Source: Burkholderiaceae bacterium (lineage in GTDB: Bacteria > Pseudomonadota > Gammaproteobacteria > Burkholderiales > Burkholderiaceae_C). Taken from it: 64,000 bases of DNA. A program made the position numbers and the translations under genes. Shown here piece after piece: positions 55,133 through 63,878 of the stretch (position 1 is the stretch's first letter; each line of letters opens with the position of its first letter). The DNA lies in NCBI GenBank assembly GCA_024235915.1, contig JACKLO010000019.1, positions 62,001-126,000 of the forward strand, given 5' to 3'. Under the pieces are notes generated by a model. It saw only the letters and a list, made by a program, of their open reading frames with translations. It searched no databases and was not told the origin of the DNA.

Positions 55133-56057
55133 CAGCCCAGCCCCTTGGTCAGCGAGCGCAGGCCGGCGAACAGCAGCACGGCGATCACCATGCGGCGCAC
55201 CGAAGCGCCCTGCAACACCCCCAGCAGCCGCGCCCCCAGGCGAGCGCCCAGCATCATCCCTGCGATGGCGGGCACCGCCAGCACCGGCAGCACGGCGCCG
55301 TGGTTGATGTAGACCCAGACGGCCGACGAGTCCACCAGGCCCAGCACGAGCCCCGAGGTGCCGGCGGCCACCTTCACCGGCACGCGCCCATCAGCAGGTT
55401 CAGCGCGGGCACGTTGGCCCAGCCGGCCCCGATGCCGAAGACGCCGGCGAGCACGCCGATGCCACTGAAGGCCACCAGGCCCGGCAGCGTGCGGTGGGAC
55501 TGCCAGCTGATGCTGCGGCCGCTGGCGCGGTCGGTGAACACGCCATGCAGCGACAGGGCGCGCGACAGCGCGTCAGGTGCAGCCACCTGAGGGATCTCCG
55601 ACTGCCGGGCGGCGAGCATGACGCCCACGATGGCGAGCACCACCACACCCAGTGCCACCTGCACCACGTCCGCCGGCAAGGCCAGGCCGATGAGCGCGCC
55701 GACGATCGAACTGGCCGACGCCAGCGCTGCCAGCGGAAGTGCCAGACGCAGGCTGGCCAGCCCGGAACGCAGCAGCGTGGGCCCGGCGGCCAGCGCACTG
55801 GCCAGGGCCACCATCAACCCGATGCCGCGCACGAAGTCGAGGTGAAACGGAAAGAAGCTGCCCACCAGCGGCACGAACAGCGTGCCACCGCCGATGCCGG
55901 CCGGCACCGCGATCAGGCCCATCACGAAACAGGCCACGAACAGCGCCAGCGGCCAGAACCACACCGGTATGGCCGTGGCGGCGGTTTCGGCCATGGCCGG
56001 CGCGCTGGCGGTGAGCAGGGCCAGCGCCGTGCTGGCGCGTGCGCGCACTGGGCTCAC
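55129..56057 (-). pseudogene. TauE/SafE sulfite exporter-like permease split by a frameshift
   Basis: Two overlapping frames together make one normal permease. The 5' part (56057-55374, GTG start with GAGGGA before it) has the signal 'GLIAVPAGIGGGTLFVPLVG' and ends at 'WANVPALNLLMGACR' then a stop. The 3' part (55383-55129) continues with 'VPVKVAAGTSGLVLGLVDSS...GMMLGARLGARLLG'. The family consensus at the joint is NLLMGVPxKVAxGTS. Removing one GC from the GGCGCGTG at the joint restores GVPVKVAAGTS exactly. It is either a pseudogene, a phase-variable dinucleotide, a coupled two-piece gene (GTG 10 nt before the first stop) or a sequencing error. A start 28 codons upstream (56141) is also open. 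Confidence 0.75.
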
Positions 56058-56266
56058 GCCATCCCTCGCAGGGGCAGGTTTGTCTCCGTCGGCATCGCAG
56101 TGGCCGCGGTCCAGGGGCCGCGGCAGTGGCTGTTCTGCCAACCATTGGGCGCGAGTGCCCCTGTTGCCGTCTATTACCGGTACGGGTAGCGGCGTCTAGC
56201 CCATGTGGGTGATGGGCAGGGCGTGGGCGTTGCCTTGTCCCCCTGGGCCCGGGGCGGGCGGGACGT

Positions 56267-58804
56267 TCAGCGCTGCAGGGGGGGCTTGGCTGTCGGCACC
56301 TGCCGGGTGTGCAACGCCTGCAGTGCCGAAGTTGCGGTCCGCCGCAAGGCGCTCTGTGGCCTCATGCTGGGCATGGACGTTGCGGGCAGGCCCTGGTTGA
56401 AGACGATCTGCGGCCCGGGGAGCAGCAATTCCGGCAGACCGTCGCCGTCCAGGTCCGCGACGCGCAAGGCCCGGGTCGGCCCGAATCCCTCGGGGCCGCG
56501 GAAGCTCTCCATCGGCAGGAAGCTGCCGTCCACGGTCTGCCGGTGCACCAGGATGACCCCGGGCGATGTCGACAGGTAGCCGACGACGTCGGCATGCCCG
56601 TTGCCGTCCAGGTCGGTCACGAGAAGCTGCGACGAGCCCAGCGTGCTGGCAATGGCGCGCGGCGCCTCGAGCCGACCGTCGGCGCCCTGGCGGTACCAGG
56701 ACACGGCCTGTTGGCCCGGGTCATGCACGAGCAGGTCCTGCCGACCATCACCGTCGAGATCGGCGATGGCCAGCGGCGTCTGCCCGAAACTGCCCGACAG
56801 CCGCTGGTACTGTGGTGCGGCAAAGCTGCCATCCGCCTGCTGGTAGCTGATGCCGAGCGCGAAATCGAGATCCCCCTGGCCGCTGCTCGACACCAGCTCC
56901 GCGCGCCCGTCGCCGTCGAGGTCGCCGATCGCGAGATCACCGTAGCCGTTGCTGAACAGCGGCACCGGCAGGCCGACACCGAAACTGAAGCCAGGGCCCT
57001 GGCGCCAGACCGTCACCGTGTCGTGCGACCACGACGAGCCGACGATGTCGAGCCGCCCGTCGCCATCGAGATCAGCGACACGGGCCTCGCTCACCTGCGT
57101 GTCCTCGAGCAGCCGCCGTTCGCTGAACTGCCCGTCCGCGCTTTGCAGGATCAGCTCGACCCCACAGCCGCTGGCCGCCACGATGTCCGGCCGCCCGTCG
57201 GCATTCATGTCCACCACGTTCAGGTCATTGAGCCCACCGCAGCCCTCATCTCGCGGTGGCATCGCGTAGCGGCGCGAGGCGGCGAAGCTGCCGTCGGCCT
57301 GCTGCAGGCGCACATCCAGCGCCATCGGCGTCTCGTCGATCCATCCCATCAGGTCGAGCCTGCCGTCGCCATCGATGTCGGCGGCCGCCACCTGCCGGCT
57401 GACCGGCCCGGGCAGCGCCTGCGGGTACGACAGCAGGCCCTGGACGGTACGGAAGACCAGGGGCGTCGAGGTGGCCGACAGGTTGCCGCGCGCGTCCGCG
57501 AGTCCGTTGCCGATCGACACCGTGTAGGTCCGGCCCAGTGCCAGTTCCTGGCGTGGCCTGATCTGCACCGTGCGGGCGTCGACGGCAGTCACGTCGGCCG
57601 GGACCGTGTTGTCGAATTCGTCCGCCAGCGTGATGTTGGCCTCGGTGACGGTGCCGGGGTTCAGGTCCTCGTCGAAGGTCAGCGTCAGTGTCGGCAGGCG
57701 GGGCACGTCGTTGGCGCCAGAGGCGGGGGTCGATCCGATGACGTGTGGGCCGCTGATGTCGACATCGAAGTGCCAGGTCGCAGGCACTGCCGCGTTGCCC
57801 AGCACATCGGTGGCCCGGCTGGTCAGCGACAGCGTGTAGCGACCGCTGCCCAGCGTATTGAAGTAAAGGTTGAACGCCGTGGCCGAGCCCGACCGGTTCC
57901 AGGTGCCGTCGATTGCTGTGCCATCCGGCCGCCTCAGGACGAGGCCGCCGTCGTTCAGGGTCGCGAGTGCGACGGGTTCGTCGAACCGAACCTGGACCTG
58001 CGAGGTCAGCCCGGCGACGGCCCCGGCCGCGGGCGTGCTGCCGATCACGGCAGGAGGCCGCGATTCCGATCGTGTGCCGCCCACCGCATACCGCAGCAGA
58101 TTGCGCTGGGTTGTCGCGCGAGCACCATCGATGACCGTCTCGGCCGTCTCGCGCACGAGCCCCACGCCGGGCGCCAGCCACTGGTGCACCGTGGTGACCA
58201 CCTCGACGTCGCCCAACGAGGACAGGCTGGCACTCAGCCGCAGCACGAGCTGGACCTGTGTGCAGCCTGCGAACACGCCTGCGGGCACATCGACCGTGGC
58301 GGGTGCCAGCCCGGTCTGATCGACGCGCAAGCGCATCGCATCGGGCTGCCCGTCCTCGTCGAGGTCGTAGCCCGCCGCGACGGTGCGATCCACCAGCACG
58401 TGGGTCTCGCCCTCGCGCACCGGCAGCTTCAGCGTCGTCAACGCGCCGAATGCCACCGCCACCGGGTCGTCGGGGTCGGGCAGTTCAGCGATGGCCGCAT
58501 CGTCTTTCAGGACCAGTGTTTCCGACGTGCCGCCGGACTCCAGATCGGTCTCGAGCACGACCCGCACGACCTGCCCTTGCACGTCCCGAGTTTCGGTGAC
58601 CTCGGTCAACTGCAGCCGACCCTCCTCGTCGCCGTAGAGCCAGCGGTCGCCCACCGCCAGCGGCATCGGGTCGCCCGCGGCCGGAGGCGGGATGGGGTTG
58701 CCCGGTGCGGTGGCGTCGCCGCCGCCACCACCACCGCAGGCGACCAGCAGTGGCAGCAGGAACAGAGCGGCGCGCAGGCCGGCAGGCATGCAGGGCAGAG
58801 GCAT
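56267..58804 (-). CDS. Lipoprotein with Ig-like and FG-GAP/VCBS repeats
   Basis: An 845-residue exported protein. The lipobox LLPLLVACGG places the lipidated Cys near residue 23, followed by a poly-Gly run. Two Big_5/Ig-like domains follow (about 260-470, with 'GSTPAAGAVAGLTSQVQVRFDEPV' and 'GSTPASGANDVPRLPTLTLTFDEDLNPGTV'). At least six FG-GAP/VCBS repeats come next, with calcium-loop signatures such as DIDGDGRLD, DLDGDGRLDIVG, DLDGDGRAELV and DLDGNGHADVVG. Such proteins are surface beta-propellers involved in adhesion or carbohydrate binding. A C-terminal tail of about 35 residues after the last repeat has no known motif. Confidence 0.9.
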   Translation of the reverse strand: MPLPCMPAGLRAALFLLPLLVACGGGGGGDATAPGNPIPPPAAGDPMPLAVGDRWLYGDEEGRLQLTEVTETRDVQGQVVRVVLETDLESGGTSETLVLKDDAAIAELPDPDDPVAVAFGALTTLKLPVREGETHVLVDRTVAAGYDLDEDGQPDAMRLRVDQTGLAPATVDVPAGVFAGCTQVQLVLRLSASLSSLGDVEVVTTVHQWLAPGVGLVRETAETVIDGARATTQRNLLRYAVGGTRSESRPPAVIGSTPAAGAVAGLTSQVQVRFDEPVALATLNDGGLVLRRPDGTAIDGTWNRSGSATAFNLYFNTLGSGRYTLSLTSRATDVLGNAAVPATWHFDVDISGPHVIGSTPASGANDVPRLPTLTLTFDEDLNPGTVTEANITLADEFDNTVPADVTAVDARTVQIRPRQELALGRTYTVSIGNGLADARGNLSATSTPLVFRTVQGLLSYPQALPGPVSRQVAAADIDGDGRLDLMGWIDETPMALDVRLQQADGSFAASRRYAMPPRDEGCGGLNDLNVVDMNADGRPDIVAASGCGVELILQSADGQFSERRLLEDTQVSEARVADLDGDGRLDIVGSSWSHDTVTVWRQGPGFSFGVGLPVPLFSNGYGDLAIGDLDGDGRAELVSSSGQGDLDFALGISYQQADGSFAAPQYQRLSGSFGQTPLAIADLDGDGRQDLLVHDPGQQAVSWYRQGADGRLEAPRAIASTLGSSQLLVTDLDGNGHADVVGYLSTSPGVILVHRQTVDGSFLPMESFRGPEGFGPTRALRVADLDGDGLPELLLPGPQIVFNQGLPATSMPSMRPQSALRRTATSALQALHTRQVPTAKPPLQR

Positions 58805-58932
58805 CAGGCATCACCAGGCAAGGGTCCGATGGCTGACGATTCTGCATGCTGCCGCTGCTGCAGGTTCAGCCGCGGCGGCAGCCACGGGGTAGCCACCACC
58901 GATCAAGTGCCGCCGATGGGCGGAATCCTGGG

Positions 58933-60243
58933 CTAGGCCAACTGCGCCGCCACCAGTTCCAGCAGGCTTTCGGGCGACTTGGCCCACTTCGCATGGCGGG
59001 CGCCCTGTTCCAGCGTGATCCGGCATTGGCCGCAGCTGGTCAGGAAGTGCTCGGCCCCGGTGGCGTCCACCTGCTGCTGCTTGAGCGCAAAGACCTTGTG
59101 GCGCAACGGTGCGGCGCGGAGGTTGGAGACCACGCCGCCGCCACCGCCGCAGCACAGGCCGGTGGTGCCATGCTGCGCCAGTTCACGCAGTTCGAAACCC
59201 AGTGCCGCGATGATGCGGCGGGCCGCAGCTTCCAGCCCGCCACGGCGCACGATCTGGCAGGGGTCGTGGAAGGTGGCGCTGGTCGGGTCGACCTTGTTCA
59301 CCCGGATGCGGCCGCTGGTGATCAGTTCGTCCAGGAACTCCGTCATGTGCACCACGCGCACCGGCAGCGCGCTGCCGTACCAGCGGGCGGCCTCCCAGCG
59401 CGCCGCGCCATAGGCGTGGCCGCACTCGGGCAGCAGCACGGTCTTGGCGCCGATCTTCACCGCGGTGTCGATGAGGGCGCGGGTGAGCTTCTCCTGCAGT
59501 TCCAGGTCGCCGTTGGTGAAACCGATGTTGGAGGCGTCGAAGCCTTCGCTGTGCATCGTCCAGCGCACACCGGCACGGTTGAGCACCTTGGCCGCCGCGG
59601 CCAGCGCACCCGTGTGCTCGCCCAGCTCCGCCGGCGCGGCGGTGACCAGCACGTCGGCCTGTGCGAGGTTGCAGGGGATGTCCACGCCGTGTTCCTGCGC
59701 CGTCTCGGCCAGGATGTCGGCCAGGTCATCGCCCGGCGTGGCGGTGCTGTTCCACTGGCGTGCGGTGCGGTCCATCAGCGCCAGCCGGTCCGGCATCAGG
59801 CCGGCCTGGTACATGCCATGGCGGGCCTCCTTGACCAGCTCGGCAATGTCGATGCCCATGGGGCAGGCCAGGGTGCAGCGGCCGCACATGTTGCAACTGT
59901 CGTACAGCAGCTCCTGCCACTGCTGCAGTTCCTCGATCGTCGGCGCCTTGACGAGGCCCAGCGCACGCACCAGCGGCGCCAGCGCGCTGGCTTCGCGAAG
60001 GTAGGTGCGGCGGAAGGGCTCGAGCTTGAGCGCCGGCGTGTACTTGGCGTCCCCGGTGGCCAGGTAGAACTGGCAGGCCTGGGCACACAGGCCGCAATGC
60101 ACGCAGGCTTCCATGTGCAGGGCGGAGGTGCGGCCGAACTGGCTGGCGAAGCTCTGCATCGCCTGGGCAACACGTTCCTGGTCAGGGCAGTCACCTTGCT
60201 GGTCGAAGCCCGGGCGGGCCGCGGCGGTGGCGGTGGCATTCAT
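58933..60243 (-). CDS. HdrD/DsrK-like iron-sulfur electron-transfer subunit
   Basis: A 436-residue cytosolic protein. Two [4Fe-4S] ferredoxin-type motifs are near the N-terminus (CVHCGLCAQACQF and CNMCGRCTLACPM). The C-terminal half holds CCG-type domains: the second has 'DPCQIVRRGG', 'LCCGGGGG' and 'TSCGQCRITLEQG', whereas the first ('LPECGHAYG') is degenerate. This is the heterodisulfide-reductase D / DsrK / glycolate-oxidase-F architecture. The ATGA start overlaps the stop of the cytochrome b-type subunit, so they form a two-subunit membrane complex that links the quinone pool to a thiol/disulfide or similar couple. The substrate is unknown. Confidence 0.92.
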   Translation of the reverse strand: MNATATAAARPGFDQQGDCPDQERVAQAMQSFASQFGRTSALHMEACVHCGLCAQACQFYLATGDAKYTPALKLEPFRRTYLREASALAPLVRALGLVKAPTIEELQQWQELLYDSCNMCGRCTLACPMGIDIAELVKEARHGMYQAGLMPDRLALMDRTARQWNSTATPGDDLADILAETAQEHGVDIPCNLAQADVLVTAAPAELGEHTGALAAAAKVLNRAGVRWTMHSEGFDASNIGFTNGDLELQEKLTRALIDTAVKIGAKTVLLPECGHAYGAARWEAARWYGSALPVRVVHMTEFLDELITSGRIRVNKVDPTSATFHDPCQIVRRGGLEAAARRIIAALGFELRELAQHGTTGLCCGGGGGVVSNLRAAPLRHKVFALKQQQVDATGAEHFLTSCGQCRITLEQGARHAKWAKSPESLLELVAAQLA

Positions 60244-60923
60244 GCGCGGACTCCCCGGTGGCTGAAGCGGCGGCCGGTGGCAGCGCGCGACAGCGGGAAC
60301 AGCACGGCGTGCATCAGCTTGCCGAACGGGAACCAGACCAGCAGCAGTTCCAGCGACAACAGGTGCACGGCCAGCGGCAGGCGGTAGAGCACGGCGTCGC
60401 GGGCCAGGATCTGCGCCGACGGTTCGCTGGCGACGGCCATGCCAGTGGCGAACGGCAGGAAGGTGACCACCCAGGTGAGGTAGTCGTCGCCGCTGGACAG
60501 GCGTCGCCGCACCGGGTCGTCGAGCCGGCTCCACAGCGCAAACAGCAGGGCATAGATCACCGCGGCGGCCGACAGGTACATCACCGCGTCGGGCAAGGCC
60601 GGCCAGCCCAGGCCCAGGTGACGGTGGATGAAGTCGATGTGGGGCGCGTAGGCCAGGAACACCAGGGCCAGGCCGATGTGCAGCACGTAGCCGTTGACGG
60701 TGATGACCAGGGCGTTGTCGCCGAAGGCGCGGCGCGGCCACAGACCACGCACGATGGCCCGTCCTGCGCCGGTCAGGGGTCCGGGGGCGCCTTCGCGGGG
60801 CGGTGAGCGATCGGCCTGCGACGGCAGCCGCCACAGCCCCCACAGGCGCCAGGCCACCCCGAGCACGAACACCGCGGCCGACAGCACCAGCCCGGGGCCG
60901 CGGGCAAAGTCAAGCAGATCCAT
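60240..60923 (-). CDS. NarI/DsrM/HdrE-like cytochrome b membrane subunit
   Basis: A 227-residue inner-membrane protein with five helices. Heme-ligating His candidates occur in 'VNGYVLHIGLALVFLAYAPHIDFIHRH' and 'YRLPLAVHLLSLELLLVWFPFGKLMHAVL', as in nitrate reductase gamma-type subunits. It should transfer electrons between quinol and the coupled iron-sulfur protein. ATG 60923 has GAGGTG before it and is preferred to a start 30 codons upstream that would run through the FNR-type box region. It is divergent from a NarXL-like two-component system. Confidence 0.92.
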   Translation of the reverse strand: MDLLDFARGPGLVLSAAVFVLGVAWRLWGLWRLPSQADRSPPREGAPGPLTGAGRAIVRGLWPRRAFGDNALVITVNGYVLHIGLALVFLAYAPHIDFIHRHLGLGWPALPDAVMYLSAAAVIYALLFALWSRLDDPVRRRLSSGDDYLTWVVTFLPFATGMAVASEPSAQILARDAVLYRLPLAVHLLSLELLLVWFPFGKLMHAVLFPLSRAATGRRFSHRGVRA

Positions 60924-60990
60924 TGCCACCTCACTGCCGGGAACCACCGCCCCGGCAGTGCACACCTTAGGCGCCGCGGTCGTCGTTCGA

Positions 60991-61004
60991 TTGACGCGTG
61001 TCAA
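60991..61004. promoter_or_regulatory. Perfect FNR/DNR-type box in the divergent promoter
   Basis: TTGAC-GCGT-GTCAA is a perfect inverted repeat of the TTGAN-N4-NTCAA class bound by FNR, ANR and DNR proteins. It lies 67 bp upstream of the cytochrome b-type gene start and 127 bp upstream of the sensor kinase start, so it could act on either side. Confidence 0.65.
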
Positions 61005-61131
61005 CAAGTGCACAGGCTGCGGATAGATACCTAGGTGGGTGTCGGGATCCTCCGGTGGTCAAGCGCCTCGGAACGGCGTCCAATGCGGTCTGGCTGCCCC
61101 GGAATGGCCCGGGTCATGCTCGCCCCTGCCA

Positions 61132-62298
61132 ATGTCCGTCCACGATCCGTCCTCCGTCACCTCGCCTTCCGGCCATCCCGCGCTGCTGGCGCAGATCACG
61201 GCCGACCTGGCCGGCGGGGGGGACCCCACCGCGCTGCTGCGCCGCTTCCTGCCCCAGGTGGTGGCGGTCTGCGGTGCCGAGGCGGGCGCCATGCGGGTGC
61301 GCGCCGCCGATGGCCGGGGTTTCGACCTGGTGGCCGACCAGGGTCTGCCGCCGGACCTGCGCCTGCTGGAGATGGCGGTGGAGGTCGATTGCGGCGTCTG
61401 CGGTGCGGTGGCCGGCTCGCTGGAGGTGCGCTGGGCCGACGCCGGCAACGCCTGTGCGCGCCGGCACCCGCACCCGTTCTTCGCCCAGCCTGGCCGCCGC
61501 GTGCTGGCGGTGCCGCTGGCGCACCGCGGCCGTGTCCTGGGCGTGTGCAGCCTGTTCTTTGCCTCTGGCGGCGACGTCAGCGCGCAGGTGAGCGCCCTGC
61601 TCAAGACCCTGGGCGAGGTGATCGGGCTGGCCCTGCACGGGGCTCACATGGAGGCGCAAGCGCTGCAGGCGGCCGTGGTGGCCGAGCGCCAGATGATGGC
61701 CGCCGAGGTGCACGACGCCATTGCACAGACCCTGTCGTTCGCCAAGATGCGGCTGCCGTTGCTGGCCGCCGCGGTGGACACCGGTGACCGCGAGTCCGCG
61801 CGACGCTACATCGGCGACCTGCGCAGCGCTGTCGGCCAGGCCCATGGTGACCTGCGCAACGTGCTGTCCCACCTGCGCGATCCGGTGGATTCGCCCGATC
61901 TGCGCCACGTGCTCGAAGCCAGCCGCCATGCCCTGCGTGAACAGGCCGCGGTGGCGCTGGAGGTGCACGACGCGGCGCCCGGCCTGCAGCTGCCGCCGAC
62001 GCAGGCGCACCAGGTGCAGCGCATCGTGCAGGAGGCGCTGAACAACGTGGCCCGCCATGCCGGCGCGCAGCACGCGTGGCTGACCATCGAACGCCACGAC
62101 GGCGACCTCGAGATCCGCGTCGACGACGATGGCCGCGGCCTGCCCGACTGCCCGCCAGGCACCGACGAGCGCCATTACGGCCTGGACATCATGCGCCAGC
62201 GCGCGGCCTTGCTGGGCGGTGAACTGCAGGTCGCCCGGCGGCAGGAGGGCGGCACCTGCGTGCGTCTGCAGTTCCCGGTGGATGGAGCCGCGGCATGA
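61132..62298 (+). CDS. Soluble GAF-HisKA_3 sensor kinase (NarX/NreB-like)
   Basis: A 388-residue kinase without membrane helices. A GAF domain (about 18-170) contains Cys47, a Cys87-x2-Cys90 pair, Cys108 and Cys139. The HisKA_3 dimerisation helix 'AAEVHDAIAQTLSFAKMRLPLL' has the phospho-acceptor His194. The ATPase domain has 'IVQEALNNVARHAGA' and 'VDDDGRGLPD'. This is the NarX/DegS class of kinases. The Cys set in the GAF domain could bind a metal, FeS cluster or heme, or sense thiols (inference). Its stop overlaps the response-regulator start (ATGA), so they form a cognate pair. Confidence 0.92.
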   Translation: MSVHDPSSVTSPSGHPALLAQITADLAGGGDPTALLRRFLPQVVAVCGAEAGAMRVRAADGRGFDLVADQGLPPDLRLLEMAVEVDCGVCGAVAGSLEVRWADAGNACARRHPHPFFAQPGRRVLAVPLAHRGRVLGVCSLFFASGGDVSAQVSALLKTLGEVIGLALHGAHMEAQALQAAVVAERQMMAAEVHDAIAQTLSFAKMRLPLLAAAVDTGDRESARRYIGDLRSAVGQAHGDLRNVLSHLRDPVDSPDLRHVLEASRHALREQAAVALEVHDAAPGLQLPPTQAHQVQRIVQEALNNVARHAGAQHAWLTIERHDGDLEIRVDDDGRGLPDCPPGTDERHYGLDIMRQRAALLGGELQVARRQEGGTCVRLQFPVDGAAA

Positions 62299-62975
62299 CG
62301 GCGCCGGCAGCCACCCCGCTGCGCCTGGTGCTGGTCGACGACCACGCGCTGTGCCGCACCGGCCTGACCGACCTGCTGCACCACCGCGGCGGCATGCAGG
62401 TGCTGGCCGCGCTGTCCGACCCCGACGAGGTGGTGCGTGTGCTGCGCGAGCAGCGGCCCGACCTGGTGGTGCTGGACCTGCGCATGCCGGCCATCGACGG
62501 CCTGACCCTGCTGCGCCGGTTGCGCGCCGAAGGCGTGGACACGCCGGCCATGATCCTGACCATGAGCGACGCCGAGACCGACCTGTCGGCGGCGCTGCGC
62601 CTGGGTGTGCGCGGCTACCTGCTCAAGGACATGGAGCCGGAGGTCGTGATCGGCTCCATCGAGCGCTGTGCGCGCGGCGAACTGGTGGTCGCGCCGGCGA
62701 TGACGCTCAAGCTTGCCCGCCTGCTCGAGGGCGGCCCGTCGGCCGGGGCCGACCGCCGTGGCCTGCTGGCGTCGCTGACGGAGCGCGAGCGCGAGATCCT
62801 GGACCACCTGGCGCGCGGCGAGAGCAACAAGACCATCGCCCGCGCGCTGGACATCAGCCACGACACCGTGAAGCTGCACGTGCGCCACATCCTGGCCAAG
62901 CTGAACCTCAGCTCGCGCGTCGAGGCGGCGGTGTTCGCGGTGGAGGCGCGCAGCGACCCGGAGGTGCTGCGCTAG
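62295..62975 (+). CDS. NarL/FixJ-family response regulator
   Basis: A 226-residue regulator. The receiver domain has the acidic pair in 'LVLVDDHALCR', the phospho-acceptor Asp in 'DLVVLDLRMPAIDGL' and the Lys in 'YLLKDMEPE'. The C-terminal LuxR-type helix-turn-helix is 'LTEREREILDHLARGESNKTIARALDISHDTVKLHVRHILAKLNLSSRVEAAVFA'. It is co-translated with the GAF-kinase. The divergent DsrMK/HdrDE-like pair is a plausible target; the 'TACCTAGGTG' sequence at about 61028 resembles a NarL heptamer pair, weakly. Confidence 0.95.
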   Translation: MTAPAATPLRLVLVDDHALCRTGLTDLLHHRGGMQVLAALSDPDEVVRVLREQRPDLVVLDLRMPAIDGLTLLRRLRAEGVDTPAMILTMSDAETDLSAALRLGVRGYLLKDMEPEVVIGSIERCARGELVVAPAMTLKLARLLEGGPSAGADRRGLLASLTEREREILDHLARGESNKTIARALDISHDTVKLHVRHILAKLNLSSRVEAAVFAVEARSDPEVLR

Positions 62976-63008
62976 TTCGCGAGCCCGCCGTGGCGCCGCT
63001 GGAAGGGG

Positions 63009-63878
63009 TCAGCGCGCGAGCGTGCTGGAGTCCCATTGGTCGCGCAAGCGCTGGTCGCGCGCCGCCTCAGCATCCACCGAGTCGGGTGGCAGCAGCTTCA
63101 GGCACTCCGCCAGCGGCAGGGCCTCGGTCGCTGCCGGCGGGGCCGGTGCCGCGCCCGGTGGCGTTGAGCGCCCATCCCAGACGAAGGGGTTGCGGAAGGG
63201 TGCCGGCTCCGGCTCGCAATCGTGGCGGTAGAGCGGCGTGTCGTCGGACGCAAACGGGGTGAAGGCGATCGTGCGCTCGAACACCAGCGGCCGGCCGGTG
63301 GGGGTGGGCGGCAAGGGCGGCATGGCCTCGATGGCGGCACGCGCGCGCTGCTCGGCCACGTCGGAGGTCGACCACAGCGTGTCGAGCCTCACCAGGCGGC
63401 CGTCGGGCCCGATCTCCACGCGAAAGCGCACCTGGCCCTGGTCCGGCCCCGCCACGGCCGTGCCCATCATGCTGCGCACCTGCTGGCCCCAGTGGTACCG
63501 GTAGCCCTTGCTGTTCTTCAGCGGGTAGCGGGCGGCGAAGGCCCATTCCTCGGCGGTGGGCGCGGCGGGCGCGACCTGGGTGGCGGGAAGGCGGGCTTCC
63601 GCCGGCAGCTGGGCTGAGGGTGTGCTGAGGCTTGTCGGCGGTGCGGCCGGTTGCGGCGCGGATGACGTGGGGATGTCCGGCGTCAGCCGCACTGTCGTCA
63701 TCGGCAATGGCGCTGGCGATGGCACTGCTGGCGGCGGCACTGTCGCCGCCTGGCGCCCCGCCATCGTCAGCAGCAGCGCCGCGTGCACGGCCAGCGAAAC
63801 GCCGACCGCCAGGCCGATCGCCTGGACGGCCGGCAGGCGCGCCGCATGATCCGGCGGCTCGATCAGGCCGACCGCCAT
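63009..63878 (-). CDS. TonB-like energy-transducer protein
   Basis: A 289-residue protein with one N-terminal membrane helix (about 20-40, 'AIGLAVGVSLAVHAALLLTMAG') and a long Pro/Ala-rich periplasmic spacer (about 45-115). The C-terminal region has 'GQVRFRVEIGPDGRLVRLDTLWSTSDVAEQRARAAIEAMPPLP', a TonB-C-like strand-helix pattern. The terminal 80 residues are a Pro-rich extension with Cys-containing segments. No ExbB/ExbD or TonB-dependent receptor gene is in the window. ATG 63878 is used; a GTG 11 codons upstream is an alternative. The 5' end overlaps the next gene's 3' end. Confidence 0.78.
   Translation of the reverse strand: MAVGLIEPPDHAARLPAVQAIGLAVGVSLAVHAALLLTMAGRQAATVPPPAVPSPAPLPMTTVRLTPDIPTSSAPQPAAPPTSLSTPSAQLPAEARLPATQVAPAAPTAEEWAFAARYPLKNSKGYRYHWGQQVRSMMGTAVAGPDQGQVRFRVEIGPDGRLVRLDTLWSTSDVAEQRARAAIEAMPPLPPTPTGRPLVFERTIAFTPFASDDTPLYRHDCEPEPAPFRNPFVWDGRSTPPGAAPAPPAATEALPLAECLKLLPPDSVDAEAARDQRLRDQWDSSTLAR

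Noticed and set aside
56175..56188. TACCGGTACGGGTA as a NarL-type site upstream of tauE
   Set aside because: The heptamers would abut without the usual spacing, and the site is 118 bp from the start codon. Too weak to list as a feature.
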